Assembly: GCA_014896235.1 (NCBI GenBank)
Contig: JADBKU010000023.1
Location: 179,946 to 243,945, forward strand
Direction: 5' to 3'
Source of the DNA: a bacterium
GTDB taxonomy: Bacteria > Desulfobacterota > Binatia > Binatales > Binataceae
Length of the DNA stretch: 64,000 nucleotides
Position numbers and translations under genes: made by a program. Below the pieces are notes generated by a model. That model was not told the DNA's origin, searched no databases, and saw nothing but the letters and a program-made list of their open reading frames with translations. Below, piece by piece: positions 15,329 to 23,442 of the stretch. How positions within the stretch are numbered: position 1 is the stretch's first letter; each line of letters opens with the position of its first letter.

Positions 15329-15799
15329 ATGTCCTTTCCCGATCTTTTTGTCGAATCGATCCTCAAGCCGTCCGTCGCGCCGCAGCAGATGGCGGCCTCG
15401 GCGACCGTCAACGGCGCGTCGGTCGCGGTCGAGAATTGCGAATCGGTCGTGCTTCAGCTCGACCTCGGCTCGCTCGCCGGCGGTCCGACCGGCGGCACGA
15501 TCACGCTCACGCCCCAGGAATCGCCGGACGGCGTCAACTGGAACCAGGTGAACGGCACGGATTCCGTGGTCGCCAATTACAACGACACGCTGCCGGAGGT
15601 GCTCCGCTACCGCTATATCGGCGGCGCGAACGGCAAGCAGCCGTACGTGCGCGTGTCCGTGACCACGGCGCTCACCGGCGGCACGTCGCCGACGATCAAC
15701 GTGAGCGGCACCGTGCTCCTCGGCGGCCTCCGCTTCGCGGGCAAACAGCCCACGGCCGGAGCCTATCCGCAGACGCCGGGCAGCTCGATCACGAACTGA
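15329..15799 (+). CDS. Putative head-associated structural protein
   Basis: The 156-residue product is glycine-, threonine- and serine-rich with beta-strand character, and contains GGTITLTPQESPDGVNW and YIGGANGKQPYVRVSV. Such small beta proteins directly after a major capsid gene are often decoration or connector proteins. A GCAGGAGGGAG ribosome site precedes the ATG. No family is firmly recognised. A hairpin terminator follows at 15818. Confidence 0.55.
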   Translation: MSFPDLFVESILKPSVAPQQMAASATVNGASVAVENCESVVLQLDLGSLAGGPTGGTITLTPQESPDGVNWNQVNGTDSVVANYNDTLPEVLRYRYIGGANGKQPYVRVSVTTALTGGTSPTINVSGTVLLGGLRFAGKQPTAGAYPQTPGSSITN

Positions 15800-15817
15800 G
15801 CGTAGGAGGAAGAACCG

Positions 15818-15850
15818 CGCCCGGACGGCGCCGCGGCCGTCCGGGCGTTT
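15818..15850 (+). terminator. Hairpin terminator after the head genes
   Basis: A perfect 12-base-pair stem is formed by 15818-15829 and 15836-15847 with a six-base loop, followed by TTT. A second palindrome, GCGTTTCGAAACGC, overlaps its right side (15845-15858). The run of T is short, so termination may be partial and could separate head expression from tail expression. Confidence 0.7.
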
Positions 15851-15862
15851 CGAAACGCCGCT

Positions 15863-16717
15863 ATGGGACTCCTGATCCAGCTCAGCGATCTGAAGACGTA
15901 TCTCCAGATCGGCTATACCACCGACGATGTGCTGCTGACGCAGATCATCACCAACGTCAGCGCCGCGATTGAGGCGTACTGCCAGCGCAGCTTTTCCGCC
16001 GTGCTCAGCTATGCGGACCTGCTCGACGGCGGCGTCAACGCGCTGGTGCTGCGCAATCGGCCGGTGGTCGAGGTCATGAGCGTGGCCGACCTGATGCTGG
16101 CGGCGTCGGCCGAGCAATACGGCTTCGGCAGCGGCGCGACCGGGCCGTATACGCATACCGCGCAGCAAATTCCGCTCGTGCCCAGCAGCATCGCCATCGG
16201 CGCGGATTCCCTTGCAATCACGGACGACGGCAATGGCAATCTCGTCGCGGGCGGCGTCAACGTCGGCACGGTCAATTACACGACCGGCGCGATGTCGTTC
16301 ACCGCGCCGGCGCCGATTCCCGCCGGGACGCAGATTCTCTGCGGCTATACGCCCGCCAGCGCGATCGTGCCGTCGCCGCTCTACCAGCTCGACGCGCAGG
16401 AAGGCCTGATTCGCGCGCTCCCGCAGGCGCCGCAGAATTGGCCGGTGCCGGCCGGGATGTTCCAGTTTCTCGGACTGACCTCGGTATGGGGAATCGGCGA
16501 GCGGCGATGGTCGGTCAGTTATACCGCCGGTTTTTCCGCCGTTCCCGCCGACGTTCAGCAGGCGGCGCTTATTTGGTGCGCGGGCAAATACAACCGCCGC
16601 GACGACCTCGCGATGGAGGCGGTCGGGGATTATCGCTACCAGACCGAAAAGGGTGACTCCGGGCTGACGCTCGAAGTCGAACAACTGCTCTCGCGCCATA
16701 AGGAGGTGGTTTTTTGA
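15863..16717 (+). CDS. Head-tail connector protein (gp6-like) with a large insertion
   Basis: The 284-residue product begins with LSDLKTYLQIGYTTDDVLLTQIITNVSAAIEAYCQRSF and ends with VPADVQQAALIWCAGKYNRRD, both typical of HK97 gp6 and SPP1 gp15-type connectors. Usual members have 95-190 residues. Between these ends lies a beta-rich Gly/Ala/Thr insert (about residues 60-200) that may decorate the neck. It follows the terminator and opens the connector/tail block. Confidence 0.72.
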   Translation: MGLLIQLSDLKTYLQIGYTTDDVLLTQIITNVSAAIEAYCQRSFSAVLSYADLLDGGVNALVLRNRPVVEVMSVADLMLAASAEQYGFGSGATGPYTHTAQQIPLVPSSIAIGADSLAITDDGNGNLVAGGVNVGTVNYTTGAMSFTAPAPIPAGTQILCGYTPASAIVPSPLYQLDAQEGLIRALPQAPQNWPVPAGMFQFLGLTSVWGIGERRWSVSYTAGFSAVPADVQQAALIWCAGKYNRRDDLAMEAVGDYRYQTEKGDSGLTLEVEQLLSRHKEVVF

Positions 16718-16986
16718 AAACCGTAATCGTCTGCGGACGCGTGTCCGAAATTTACCGGCAGGCCGATTGGTCCGCGTACGGCCCCGTGCCCAAGGATCGC
16801 CCCTCCAGCGCGCGCGCCGTCCGGCTGAGCATCGCCTGCGAGCCGAACCCCGCTGCGCCGTTCCTGATGCTCGACGCGGTAATCGCGCCGGAGATGGCGA
16901 AAGACCTCGACGTCGGGAGCTGGGTGAAGGTCGCGTTGCAGCCCAGCTCGGCTGCGGAGGCGCAGCGCGTCGCGGACGGCAAATAG
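16714..16986 (+). CDS. Small phage structural-region protein, unknown
   Basis: The 90-residue product starts at TTG 16714 overlapping the connector stop behind AAGGAGG. It shows beta-strand pattern with ARAVRLSIACEPN and GSWVKVAL. It lies between connector and head-closure genes, a place often filled by small neck proteins. I recognise no family. Confidence 0.5.
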   Translation: MKTVIVCGRVSEIYRQADWSAYGPVPKDRPSSARAVRLSIACEPNPAAPFLMLDAVIAPEMAKDLDVGSWVKVALQPSSAAEAQRVADGK

Positions 16987-16992
16987 AGCCTT

Positions 16993-17340
16993 ATGATCGC
17001 CGGGATGTTCAACGAATGGTTCACGCTCAGTCATCGCACCGCCGCGTCCGACGGCCAGGGCGGCGTGACCTATTCGTTCACCGCATATGCGACCGAGCGC
17101 GGCCGGATGTCGCATCTGGGCAAGATGGCGTCGAAGTCGGAGGAAAAGTTGATCGGCGGCGCGCTCCAGGAAGTCATCGCGCACATCCTCTACCTGCGCA
17201 ACGGCGTCCCCGTCGAGCGCGGCGATCAAGTCGTCGATTCCAGCGGCGTCGCATACGAAGTGCTGGCCGTGCGTTATCCGTCGGCGCTCCCGCGCAACCA
17301 CATCGAATGCGAGTGCCGCGAGATGCAGAAGGGCGCGTGA
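16993..17340 (+). CDS. Head closure protein (SPP1 gp16/HK97 gp7-like)
   Basis: The 115-residue product has the order typical of the head-tail joining family. It reads FNEWFTLSHRTAASDGQGGVTYSF, a beta stretch with VIAHILYLRNGVPVERGDQVVDSSGVAYEVLAVRYP and a polar end. These proteins plug the neck after DNA packaging. It is coupled to the gp10-like gene by an overlapping stop and start. Confidence 0.75.
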   Translation: MIAGMFNEWFTLSHRTAASDGQGGVTYSFTAYATERGRMSHLGKMASKSEEKLIGGALQEVIAHILYLRNGVPVERGDQVVDSSGVAYEVLAVRYPSALPRNHIECECREMQKGA

Positions 17341-17753
17341 TGCCGATACTGAACTGGAACGCCGCGATCATTCTCGATCAGACGCAGGCGGTCGTGACCG
17401 CGCGGATGGCGCAGGTCGTGTCCGAGATGGCGGCCGACGCGAAGAAATCGGTCTCGCGGCCGAATCCGGGCGGCCGCGATCCGTCCCTGCCCGGCGAGCC
17501 GCCCAAGCGCGTCACCGGCAACCTGGAAGAGCATATCGGCTTCGAAGTCGCGTCCGATCCGCGCCTGGTGCGCGGCCGTTTCGGCGTGCGCGACCGCAAG
17601 GCGGTTCCATACGCGATGCGCCTGGAGTTCGGCTTCGTCGGAATCGACTCGCGCGGACGCCACTACAATCAGGCGCCGCGCCCGTTTCTGCGGCCCGCGT
17701 TCCTGCGCCTCAAGGCGCGGGCGCTCCAAATCCTGCGGGGTGGCGCGCTGTGA
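17340..17753 (+). CDS. HK97 gp10-like tail-neck protein
   Basis: The 137-residue product shows the gp10 pattern: an N-terminal helix, KKSVSRPNPGGRDPSLPGEPPKRVTGNLE, a YAMRLEFG strand and the family-typical PRPFLRPAFLRLK close to the end. This family joins heads to tails in siphophages. It overlaps the genes on both sides. Confidence 0.8.
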   Translation: MPILNWNAAIILDQTQAVVTARMAQVVSEMAADAKKSVSRPNPGGRDPSLPGEPPKRVTGNLEEHIGFEVASDPRLVRGRFGVRDRKAVPYAMRLEFGFVGIDSRGRHYNQAPRPFLRPAFLRLKARALQILRGGAL

Positions 17754-17947
17754 TCGCCGAACTTGCGCGCCAGCTAAACCGCGCCGTGCGCACCGCGATC
17801 GCTTTCGATCGGCTTTCGATCGGCTTCGGCGGCAACTGCGCGGCGACGCTGCTCGCGATGCGGCGGATGCCGATGGATTTCGGCGCGGCGGCGCTGATCG
17901 TCTCGGAATGCGGATGCTGGCGCATCTGCTTCGGAGGGCTCAACTGA
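17750..17947 (+). CDS. Small cysteine-containing phage protein
   Basis: The 65-residue frame starts at GTG 17750 overlapping the gp10-like stop, and its TGA overlaps the ATG of the next gene. Four cysteines and two hydrophobic stretches are present. The tight coupling supports translation. No family is recognised. Confidence 0.45.
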   Translation: MIAELARQLNRAVRTAIAFDRLSIGFGGNCAATLLAMRRMPMDFGAAALIVSECGCWRICFGGLN

Positions 17948-18393
17948 TGCAGCCGCTCTCCGCCGCGATCTTTGCGAAGCTCTCGGGCGACGCGACGCTC
18001 GCCGGGATGCTCGCGTCGTACGGCTCGCCCGCGCGGCCGGCGATCTTCTCGATCGATCCCGTGCCGCTCGACGCCGCGATGCCGTACGTGTGCTGGAACG
18101 GCGCGCTGCACGACGAGCCGTTCGGCGGCAAGGTCGAGGAGGCGACGGGCCGCGACCTCAAGCTCGACATCCGGATTTACGCGCCCGGAATCATGAGCGC
18201 GGACGGCTCCAGCTCCAGCACCGCCGCGATCGACGCGATCGCCGAGCGCGTGCGCGCGCTGCTGCATATGACGCCGCTCGCCGTCAGCGGCTACACGAAC
18301 ATGATGGCCAGATGCATCAACGGACCGATCGTGATTCAGAGCGACCCGCAAGCGCAGGGCCGCGCAATCACGATGGAATACATCCTGCAATAG
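17947..18393 (+). CDS. Tail terminator/completion protein (DUF3168-like)
   Basis: The 148-residue product fits the DUF3168 family. It has LSAAIFAKLSGDATLAGML near the N-terminus, AMPYVCWNGALHDEPF, a helix with AAIDAIAERVRALLHM and a final ITMEYIL strand. These proteins cap the tail tube at its head-proximal end. Position between gp10-like and tail-tube genes agrees. Start ATG 17947 overlaps the previous stop. Confidence 0.75.
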   Translation: MQPLSAAIFAKLSGDATLAGMLASYGSPARPAIFSIDPVPLDAAMPYVCWNGALHDEPFGGKVEEATGRDLKLDIRIYAPGIMSADGSSSSTAAIDAIAERVRALLHMTPLAVSGYTNMMARCINGPIVIQSDPQAQGRAITMEYILQ

Positions 18394-18405
18394 GGAGGAT
18401 CGACG

Positions 18406-18768
18406 ATGGCTTTGCTCACTCCGACATTGATGGCCGAATCGGCCAGCATGTCGCAAAACGCCAAGGAGACGCCGTGCTCGGCTGGCGGCGACACGTGCCC
18501 CAACGACGGCAACGTGCTGCTGCTCGTGAAAAACGCGAGCGCCGGCAGCGAGACTGTCACGGTGACGCCGGCGAAAAGCTCGGCGCAGGTGGCCGGTTTC
18601 GGCACCGTCGCCAAAAACGCGGTGGTCGTCGCGGTCGCGGCCGGCGACTCCGCGCTGATCGGGCCGTTCACGCCGGGGATGTTCAACGACGCCAATGGCA
18701 ACCTCGACATAACCTATTCGGGCGTCACCAGCTTGAGCATCGCCGCGATCCGCATCCCGCGCATTTAA
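18406..18768 (+). CDS. Beta-rich tail-region structural protein
   Basis: The 120-residue product begins with MALLTPTLMAESA and contains an Ig-like strand pattern (NVLLLVKNASAGSETVTVTPA, NAVVVAVAAGDSALIGPF, IAAIRIP). Such proteins may be tail decoration or a minor tail component. AGGGAGG precedes the start. It lies next to the tail tube gene. No specific family is recognised. Confidence 0.55.
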   Translation: MALLTPTLMAESASMSQNAKETPCSAGGDTCPNDGNVLLLVKNASAGSETVTVTPAKSSAQVAGFGTVAKNAVVVAVAAGDSALIGPFTPGMFNDANGNLDITYSGVTSLSIAAIRIPRI

Positions 18769-18802
18769 CCGCCCGTAAAGGCGCGCGCAAAGGAGATCGA
18801 AG

Positions 18803-19213
18803 ATGGCTTTACTCGGAAACAGCGTCCTGCTCCTGGTGCAGACCTCGGCCGGGCCGCCGGGCGTTTACACGGAGGTCGGATCGCAGACCGGCGTCAAGTT
18901 CACCAAAAAGGCGCAGGCGATCGACGTGAGCGACAAATCGTCCTACGAGCGCAAGTATCTCGCCGGCGAGCGCGACGAGACGATCACGCTCGACCACCTG
19001 TACGTCGCCTCCGACGCGGGCTACGCCGCGCTGCTCTCGGCATGGCAGGCGGGAACGCCGATCGTGGTGGAACGCAACGAATCGGGCAGCAACCTCGAAT
19101 ACGCCAGCGCGATCGTCACGCAGCTCGACGTCGACGCGAAAAAAGACGCGGCCTCGACCGTCGCCGTCACCCTGCAGGTGACCGGCGGATGGACCGCGGG
19201 ATCGGCGCCATAA
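18803..19213 (+). CDS. Major tail tube protein (TP901-1-like)
   Basis: The 136-residue product has the tail-tube pattern. It reads NSVLLLVQTSAGPPGVYTEVGSQTGVKFTKKAQAIDVSDKSSYERKY, with ETITLDHLYV and a closing beta segment VAVTLQVTGGW. The length is typical for TP901-1/gp13-type tubes. It follows the tail terminator and precedes the tail chaperones, as expected in siphophages. Confidence 0.78.
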   Translation: MALLGNSVLLLVQTSAGPPGVYTEVGSQTGVKFTKKAQAIDVSDKSSYERKYLAGERDETITLDHLYVASDAGYAALLSAWQAGTPIVVERNESGSNLEYASAIVTQLDVDAKKDAASTVAVTLQVTGGWTAGSAP

Positions 19214-19234
19214 CGGAGAAGCGGGAGATAGACC

Positions 19235-19648
19235 GTGCCGAACCAGGAAGTCCAGTTCGAAATCGCGGGCCGCATCCATCGGCTCAGGTTCACGGCCAAC
19301 GCGGAATACCGGATCGAGGGGATTCTCGGACGCCCCATCTTCCGGATCGCGGAGCACGGCCTGGGCGCGCGGGAATTGCAGGCGATGTTCTGGGGCGCCC
19401 TCGAAGGCGCGCGCCTGAAGCATCGCGACCGCGCCGAGCCGTGGACGCTCGACGAAGCGGGCGATCTGATCGACGCGCTGCGCGAACACGGCCGCAATCC
19501 GCTCGCGCTCACGATGGAAGCGTGGACGCTCGCGCATCCGCTGCCGGCCGCGGCGGCTAACGCGGCTAACACGGAGGGCGCGGCGGCCGAAGCCGGCCTC
19601 CCTTTGCTGAAGACGGTCTCGCCCGCGAGCGGCGATGGGATGCCCTGA
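19235..19648 (+). CDS. Tail assembly protein, gene-transfer-agent family-like
   Basis: The 137-residue product (GTG start) has EVQFEIAGRIHRLRFTANAEYRIEGILGRP followed by GARELQAMFWGALEGARL. This resembles the gene transfer agent family protein that precedes the tape measure in Rhodobacter-type particles. Its C-terminal third is alanine-rich. It is coupled to the next small chaperone gene by overlapping stop and ATG. Confidence 0.65.
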   Translation: MPNQEVQFEIAGRIHRLRFTANAEYRIEGILGRPIFRIAEHGLGARELQAMFWGALEGARLKHRDRAEPWTLDEAGDLIDALREHGRNPLALTMEAWTLAHPLPAAAANAANTEGAAAEAGLPLLKTVSPASGDGMP

Positions 19649-19944
19649 TGGCCGCAGCCGTCGAATGCGGGCTTACGCCGGACGAGTTCTGGAACGCCAC
19701 GCTGCGCGAGCTGGAGATTCTCGGCCGCGCGCGCCGTTCGCGCGAAGCCGCGAGTTATCGCCGCGCGGCCTGGACGGCGTGGCATGTGGCGGCGCTGATG
19801 CGCGTCGGCGCGGACTTCCCGCCGCTCGCCGAGTTTCTCGAACCGCCGCGTCCGCTCACGGCCGAGGAGCAGGCCGAGCGGGCGCGCGACCACGCCGCGA
19901 TGATCGAGCTGCGCCGCCGCATGAAGGAAAACCGCGATGGCTGA
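19648..19944 (+). CDS. Tail assembly chaperone (rcc01693-like)
   Basis: The 98-residue product has the short signature ECGLTPDEFWNATLRELEI found in rcc01693-type tail chaperones, and ends in a charged helix. In many siphophages the two chaperones are linked by a ribosomal frameshift. Here the second has its own ATG overlapping the first stop, so no slippage is needed. The tape measure start lies inside its last codons. Confidence 0.65.
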   Translation: MAAAVECGLTPDEFWNATLRELEILGRARRSREAASYRRAAWTAWHVAALMRVGADFPPLAEFLEPPRPLTAEEQAERARDHAAMIELRRRMKENRDG

Positions 19945-22321
19945 AGACCTCGGAACCGCCGAAGTTCAGATTACCGCGTCGCTCGCGCCGCTCGCACGCC
20001 AGCTCGACGAAGCGAAAGCGATGGTCGAACAGTCGACGTCCGAAGCCGCCGCGGGCGCCGCGCGCGCGGCCACGCAGGGACTCCGGGACTTCGGCCAGGT
20101 CGCGGGCGGACTGCTGCGCGGCTTGACCAACAAGTTCGCCAATCTGCTCTCGGTCTTCGGCGCCGGCTTCGCGATCCGCGAGTGGGTCGCGCTCATGAGC
20201 GACGCGGGCGACGCCGAAGCGCGGCTGGGCGCGACGCTGAAAGCGACCGGCGACGCGAGCGGCTACACCACGGCGGCGCTGGAATCGATGGCGCGCGAGC
20301 TGGAGGCGCATAGCGAGTACAGCCACGTCGCGATCGAAAACGCCGAGGCGCTCGCGCTCACCTTCCAGGGCATCGCGCACAATACCTTTCCCCGGTTCAT
20401 ACAGGCCGCGCTGGACATGGCGACCGTCACCGGGACCGACTTGAACGGCGCGGTCGAACGGCTCGGCCGCGCGCTTCAGGACCCGCGCGAAGGGATGATG
20501 CTGCTGCATCGCGAGGGCATCGTGCTCGGCGCGTCGCAGCAGGCGCTCCTCGATCATTTCCTCGCCACCGGCAATCAGGCCCGTGCGCAGGCGCTGATCC
20601 TCGGCGAAGTCGAGCGCCGCTTCGGCGGCGCGGCCGTCGCCGCGCGCGACACCTTCGGCGGCGCGCTCGATTATGCGGGCCACGAAACCGAAAACCTGAT
20701 CGAGGCGTTTTCCGCAGGTTCCGGCCTGACCGGCGCACTGCGCAAGGTCGCGAACGCGGCCGGCGACGCCGCGTCCGCGCTCGCCGAGCTTTTCGCGGGT
20801 CCCACCCAGGACCAGCTCAAGGCCGAGATCGCCGCGGTCAACGCCGAAATCGCGGGCCTGCAGTCGGGAAAAGGAACCACCCTCGCCGAGCGCATCAACC
20901 TGTGGCTCGACGGCGGCAAAGGCAGCGACTACGCCAAGTCGCGCATCGAGTCGCTCAAGCTGGAATTGCAGGAGCTGAACAAGGCGCTCGCGCCGATGGA
21001 CGCGGCGTCGGCCGCGGCGGCGAAGAACGCGCACGTCGCGCCGTACGTCGATCCGAAAGCCGCCGACAGCGCCAAGCAGCTCGCCGGCCATCTGAAAGAG
21101 CTGCGCCAGCAGACCGAAAAATATATCGGCGATCTGCGCCTGCAGGCGCAGGACGAGCAACTGCTCGCGCGCGCGCAGGCGCAGGGCGCGCAGGCCGTCG
21201 CCGCCGCGAACCGCGAGATTCAGATCGCCGAGGCCGAGCATCGCCTGAACGCCTCCGCGACCGCCGCCGACCGCGCCGAGGTCGCGAAGCTCGCGGGCCA
21301 GATTTACGACGCGAAAGAGGCCACGCGCCAGCTCGCCGACGAGCAGCGCAAACAGGCCGAACAGGCGCGCCGCGCGCAGGAGCTGATCGATTCGGCGATC
21401 GCCGACGCGATTCCGCCGGCTGAGAAGTACCGGCAGAAGATCGGCGAAATCACGGCCGCGATCCAGAACGGGATGGTCCCGAACATCCTGCAGGCGAACG
21501 AGGCGATCAAGCAGCTCCAGAAAGAAATGTCGCGCGGCAAGGACGCGACCAGCACCACCGCGGCCGCGATGCAGCATGCGCTGGACGCCGCCAACAGCAA
21601 GTTTATCGAGGCCCTCACCTCGACCGACAAGCTGAATCGCGGATGGAAAGGCGTGGGCAACGCCGCGCTCGGCCTCGCGCAGGATATCGAGAAGCTGGTC
21701 CTCCAGCTCATGATCCTGAATCCAATGATCGACGCGCTCACCGGCGCGCAGCCCGGCCAGCAGGGCTATCTGCCGACGGCGTTCGGCGCGTCCGGAGGGC
21801 CGGGCGCGGGCGCGCCGTCGTCGCCGGGCGCGGCAAAAGGCGCGGGCGCCTTCGGCGCGCTGCTCTCGATGGTCGAGAACGCGGCGAGCGGCCTCGGCAA
21901 CCTGGCGATGAAGGGAGCGATCCCGGGCCTCGAGAATCTGGCGGCGAGCGGCGCCGCCGGCTTCGGGTCGCTGCTCAGATCCGGATGGTCCTCGCTCGCG
22001 TCGCTGTTCGGCTTCGCCAGCGGCGGCTCATTCGACGTCGGCGGCAGCGGCGGCGTCGATTCGCAGGTCGTGATGTTCAAGGCGACGCCGGGCGAGCACG
22101 TGCAGGTCGGCCCCGGCTCGGGCGGCGCGAATGTCAACGTGCAGGTCCACAACTACAGCGGCCATCAGGCGAAAGTGTCGCAGCAGCCCAACGGCAACGG
22201 CGGCCAGGATATTTACGTGCAGATCGGCGACGCGATGGCGCAGCAGGTGCGCCACGGCGGTTCGCTCGGCCGCGCCGTGCGCGACACCTTCGGCTCGCAG
22301 AGAGTTCCGATCCAGCGATGA
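19937..22321 (+). CDS. Tail tape measure protein
   Basis: The 794-residue product is long and helical. Its N-terminal part resembles tape measure proteins (LGTAEVQITASLAPLARQLDEAK, IREWVALMSDAGDAEARLG, LEAHSEYSHVAIENAEAL). An extended coiled coil spans about residues 280-560. Hydrophobic Gly/Ala stretches follow near 610-700, and the end is glycine-rich with QVHNYSGH. Its length sets the tail length and corresponds to roughly 110-120 nm by the usual 1.5 angstrom per residue rule. It overlaps neighbours at both ends. Confidence 0.85.
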   Translation: MAEDLGTAEVQITASLAPLARQLDEAKAMVEQSTSEAAAGAARAATQGLRDFGQVAGGLLRGLTNKFANLLSVFGAGFAIREWVALMSDAGDAEARLGATLKATGDASGYTTAALESMARELEAHSEYSHVAIENAEALALTFQGIAHNTFPRFIQAALDMATVTGTDLNGAVERLGRALQDPREGMMLLHREGIVLGASQQALLDHFLATGNQARAQALILGEVERRFGGAAVAARDTFGGALDYAGHETENLIEAFSAGSGLTGALRKVANAAGDAASALAELFAGPTQDQLKAEIAAVNAEIAGLQSGKGTTLAERINLWLDGGKGSDYAKSRIESLKLELQELNKALAPMDAASAAAAKNAHVAPYVDPKAADSAKQLAGHLKELRQQTEKYIGDLRLQAQDEQLLARAQAQGAQAVAAANREIQIAEAEHRLNASATAADRAEVAKLAGQIYDAKEATRQLADEQRKQAEQARRAQELIDSAIADAIPPAEKYRQKIGEITAAIQNGMVPNILQANEAIKQLQKEMSRGKDATSTTAAAMQHALDAANSKFIEALTSTDKLNRGWKGVGNAALGLAQDIEKLVLQLMILNPMIDALTGAQPGQQGYLPTAFGASGGPGAGAPSSPGAAKGAGAFGALLSMVENAASGLGNLAMKGAIPGLENLAASGAAGFGSLLRSGWSSLASLFGFASGGSFDVGGSGGVDSQVVMFKATPGEHVQVGPGSGGANVNVQVHNYSGHQAKVSQQPNGNGGQDIYVQIGDAMAQQVRHGGSLGRAVRDTFGSQRVPIQR

Positions 22322-22638
22322 AGAAGAAAACTGCCAGCGCGGCGAGCGCATCAAACAGCTTCGTCCCCTGTCGCGAGACGCGGCCGCGCGACATCGTCGA
22401 CGATTTCAACGACCTCGCCTTCGCGTGCGCCCGCGCGCTCGATATCGCCCTGAAGGACGGCGCGAAGAAGTTCGCGCCGGGCGCGTGGCGCGCCGTCGCG
22501 ATCGCCGATCATCTCAGGCACGCGCGCGACCACGCGCATCGCGGCGTTTCCGAACGCGAATATCGCCGCACCCATCTGGCTCATCTGCTGTGCCGCGCCG
22601 CGATGGCGTTCCGCAACTTCGAGGAGGAAAGCAAATGA
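22318..22638 (+). CDS. Small helical protein, weakly like DUF5664/MazG-type
   Basis: The 106-residue product has KKFAPGAWRAVAIADHLRHARDHAHRG followed by THLAHLLCRAAMAFRNF. The spacing of Lys, Trp, Arg-His and the His-rich helix recalls DUF5664, a group related to nucleotide pyrophosphohydrolases, but the acidic metal-binding helix is not clear. It lies in the tail operon just after the tape measure, which is not a usual place for a nucleotide enzyme. The assignment is tentative. Confidence 0.4.
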   Translation: MKKKTASAASASNSFVPCRETRPRDIVDDFNDLAFACARALDIALKDGAKKFAPGAWRAVAIADHLRHARDHAHRGVSEREYRRTHLAHLLCRAAMAFRNFEEESK

Positions 22639-23006
22639 GGAAAGCGATCCTGCCGATGGCTTTCGCGCTGTTGTGCTGCGCCGCGCCCGCGCATGCGGGC
22701 CGCGTCGTCAATTCCGCCGGTTCCGGCGGCGCGTGCGTGCAGGTCACGACCACGGCCGCCGTCACCGTGATCGCCGCGGCCGGCGATCTCGACTGGCGTC
22801 TGACGACCACGGCGCCGCTCAACTGCGCGTGGGGTTCCGCGTCGGGCGCGGCCCCGCCGGTCGAGCCGACCACCGGCGCGATCGGCACGGGCAAAGGCTT
22901 CTCGATCGGGTCGAGCTGGAACGAGGCCGGCGCGGGCGCGCAGCTCCGGATGGACTGCATCGGGCAGACCGCGTCGGCCTACGTCTGCACCGTCGAGGAC
23001 CAATGA
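22635..23006 (+). CDS. Secreted small protein in the tail module
   Basis: The 123-residue product has a clean Sec signal peptide (MRKAILPMAFALLCCAAPAHA) and a mature beta-rich domain with cysteines in GGACVQV, NCAWG, MDCIG and YVCTV. These could form two disulfides in the periplasm. GGAGGAAAGC precedes the ATG. A signal peptide in the middle of a tail operon is unexpected. The protein may be surface-directed and related to the exported fibre-like protein downstream. Confidence 0.6.
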   Translation: MRKAILPMAFALLCCAAPAHAGRVVNSAGSGGACVQVTTTAAVTVIAAAGDLDWRLTTTAPLNCAWGSASGAAPPVEPTTGAIGTGKGFSIGSSWNEAGAGAQLRMDCIGQTASAYVCTVEDQ

Positions 23007-23009
23007 GCG

Positions 23010-23438
23010 ATGGCCGCGCCGGTCTGGCCGAGCATCCTGCCGCAGGCGTTTCCGCTCGCGTCCTATCTGGAGACGCTGCCCGCGATCGTCATCCGCACCA
23101 AGATGGACGCGGGGCCGGCAAAGGTGCGGCGCCGCTTCTCGGACAACGTGCGCCCGCTGAAATTCGAGCTGCGGCTGAACGCCTCGCAGTACGCGGAGCT
23201 GGCGACCTTCTATCAGAACGACTGCGCCGGCGGCGCGATTCCATTCGTCTGGAATATCCAGGACCCGGAGCTGGTGATGCTCTATCCGGCGAAGGTCGTC
23301 GATACGGCTAACGGGATCGTGCAGCTCACGATGCGCTTCGTATCGCCGCCGAAACGCTCGATTCTCGCGGGCGCCGTCCCGACCCAGGCGCCGCAGTCGC
23401 TCTCGCAGGTCGATCTGGATTTGGAGGTGATGATTTAA
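23010..23438 (+). CDS. Tail tip-associated protein
   Basis: The 142-residue product reads WPSILPQAFPLASYLE, then IVIRTKMDAGPAKVRRRFSD, KFELRLNASQYAELATFYQND and GGAIPFVWNIQDPE. This is a recurrent small protein in tail regions of proteobacterial siphophages. It has no signal peptide and is probably a tail-tip or adaptor component. No larger hub protein follows, so it may link tube and fibre. Confidence 0.55.
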   Translation: MAAPVWPSILPQAFPLASYLETLPAIVIRTKMDAGPAKVRRRFSDNVRPLKFELRLNASQYAELATFYQNDCAGGAIPFVWNIQDPELVMLYPAKVVDTANGIVQLTMRFVSPPKRSILAGAVPTQAPQSLSQVDLDLEVMI

Positions 23439-23442
23439 CCTC

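Noticed and set aside
19235..19944. Programmed frameshift between the two tail chaperone genes
   Set aside because: The second gene has its own ATG overlapping the first stop, and no clear slippery heptamer was seen near the end of the first.
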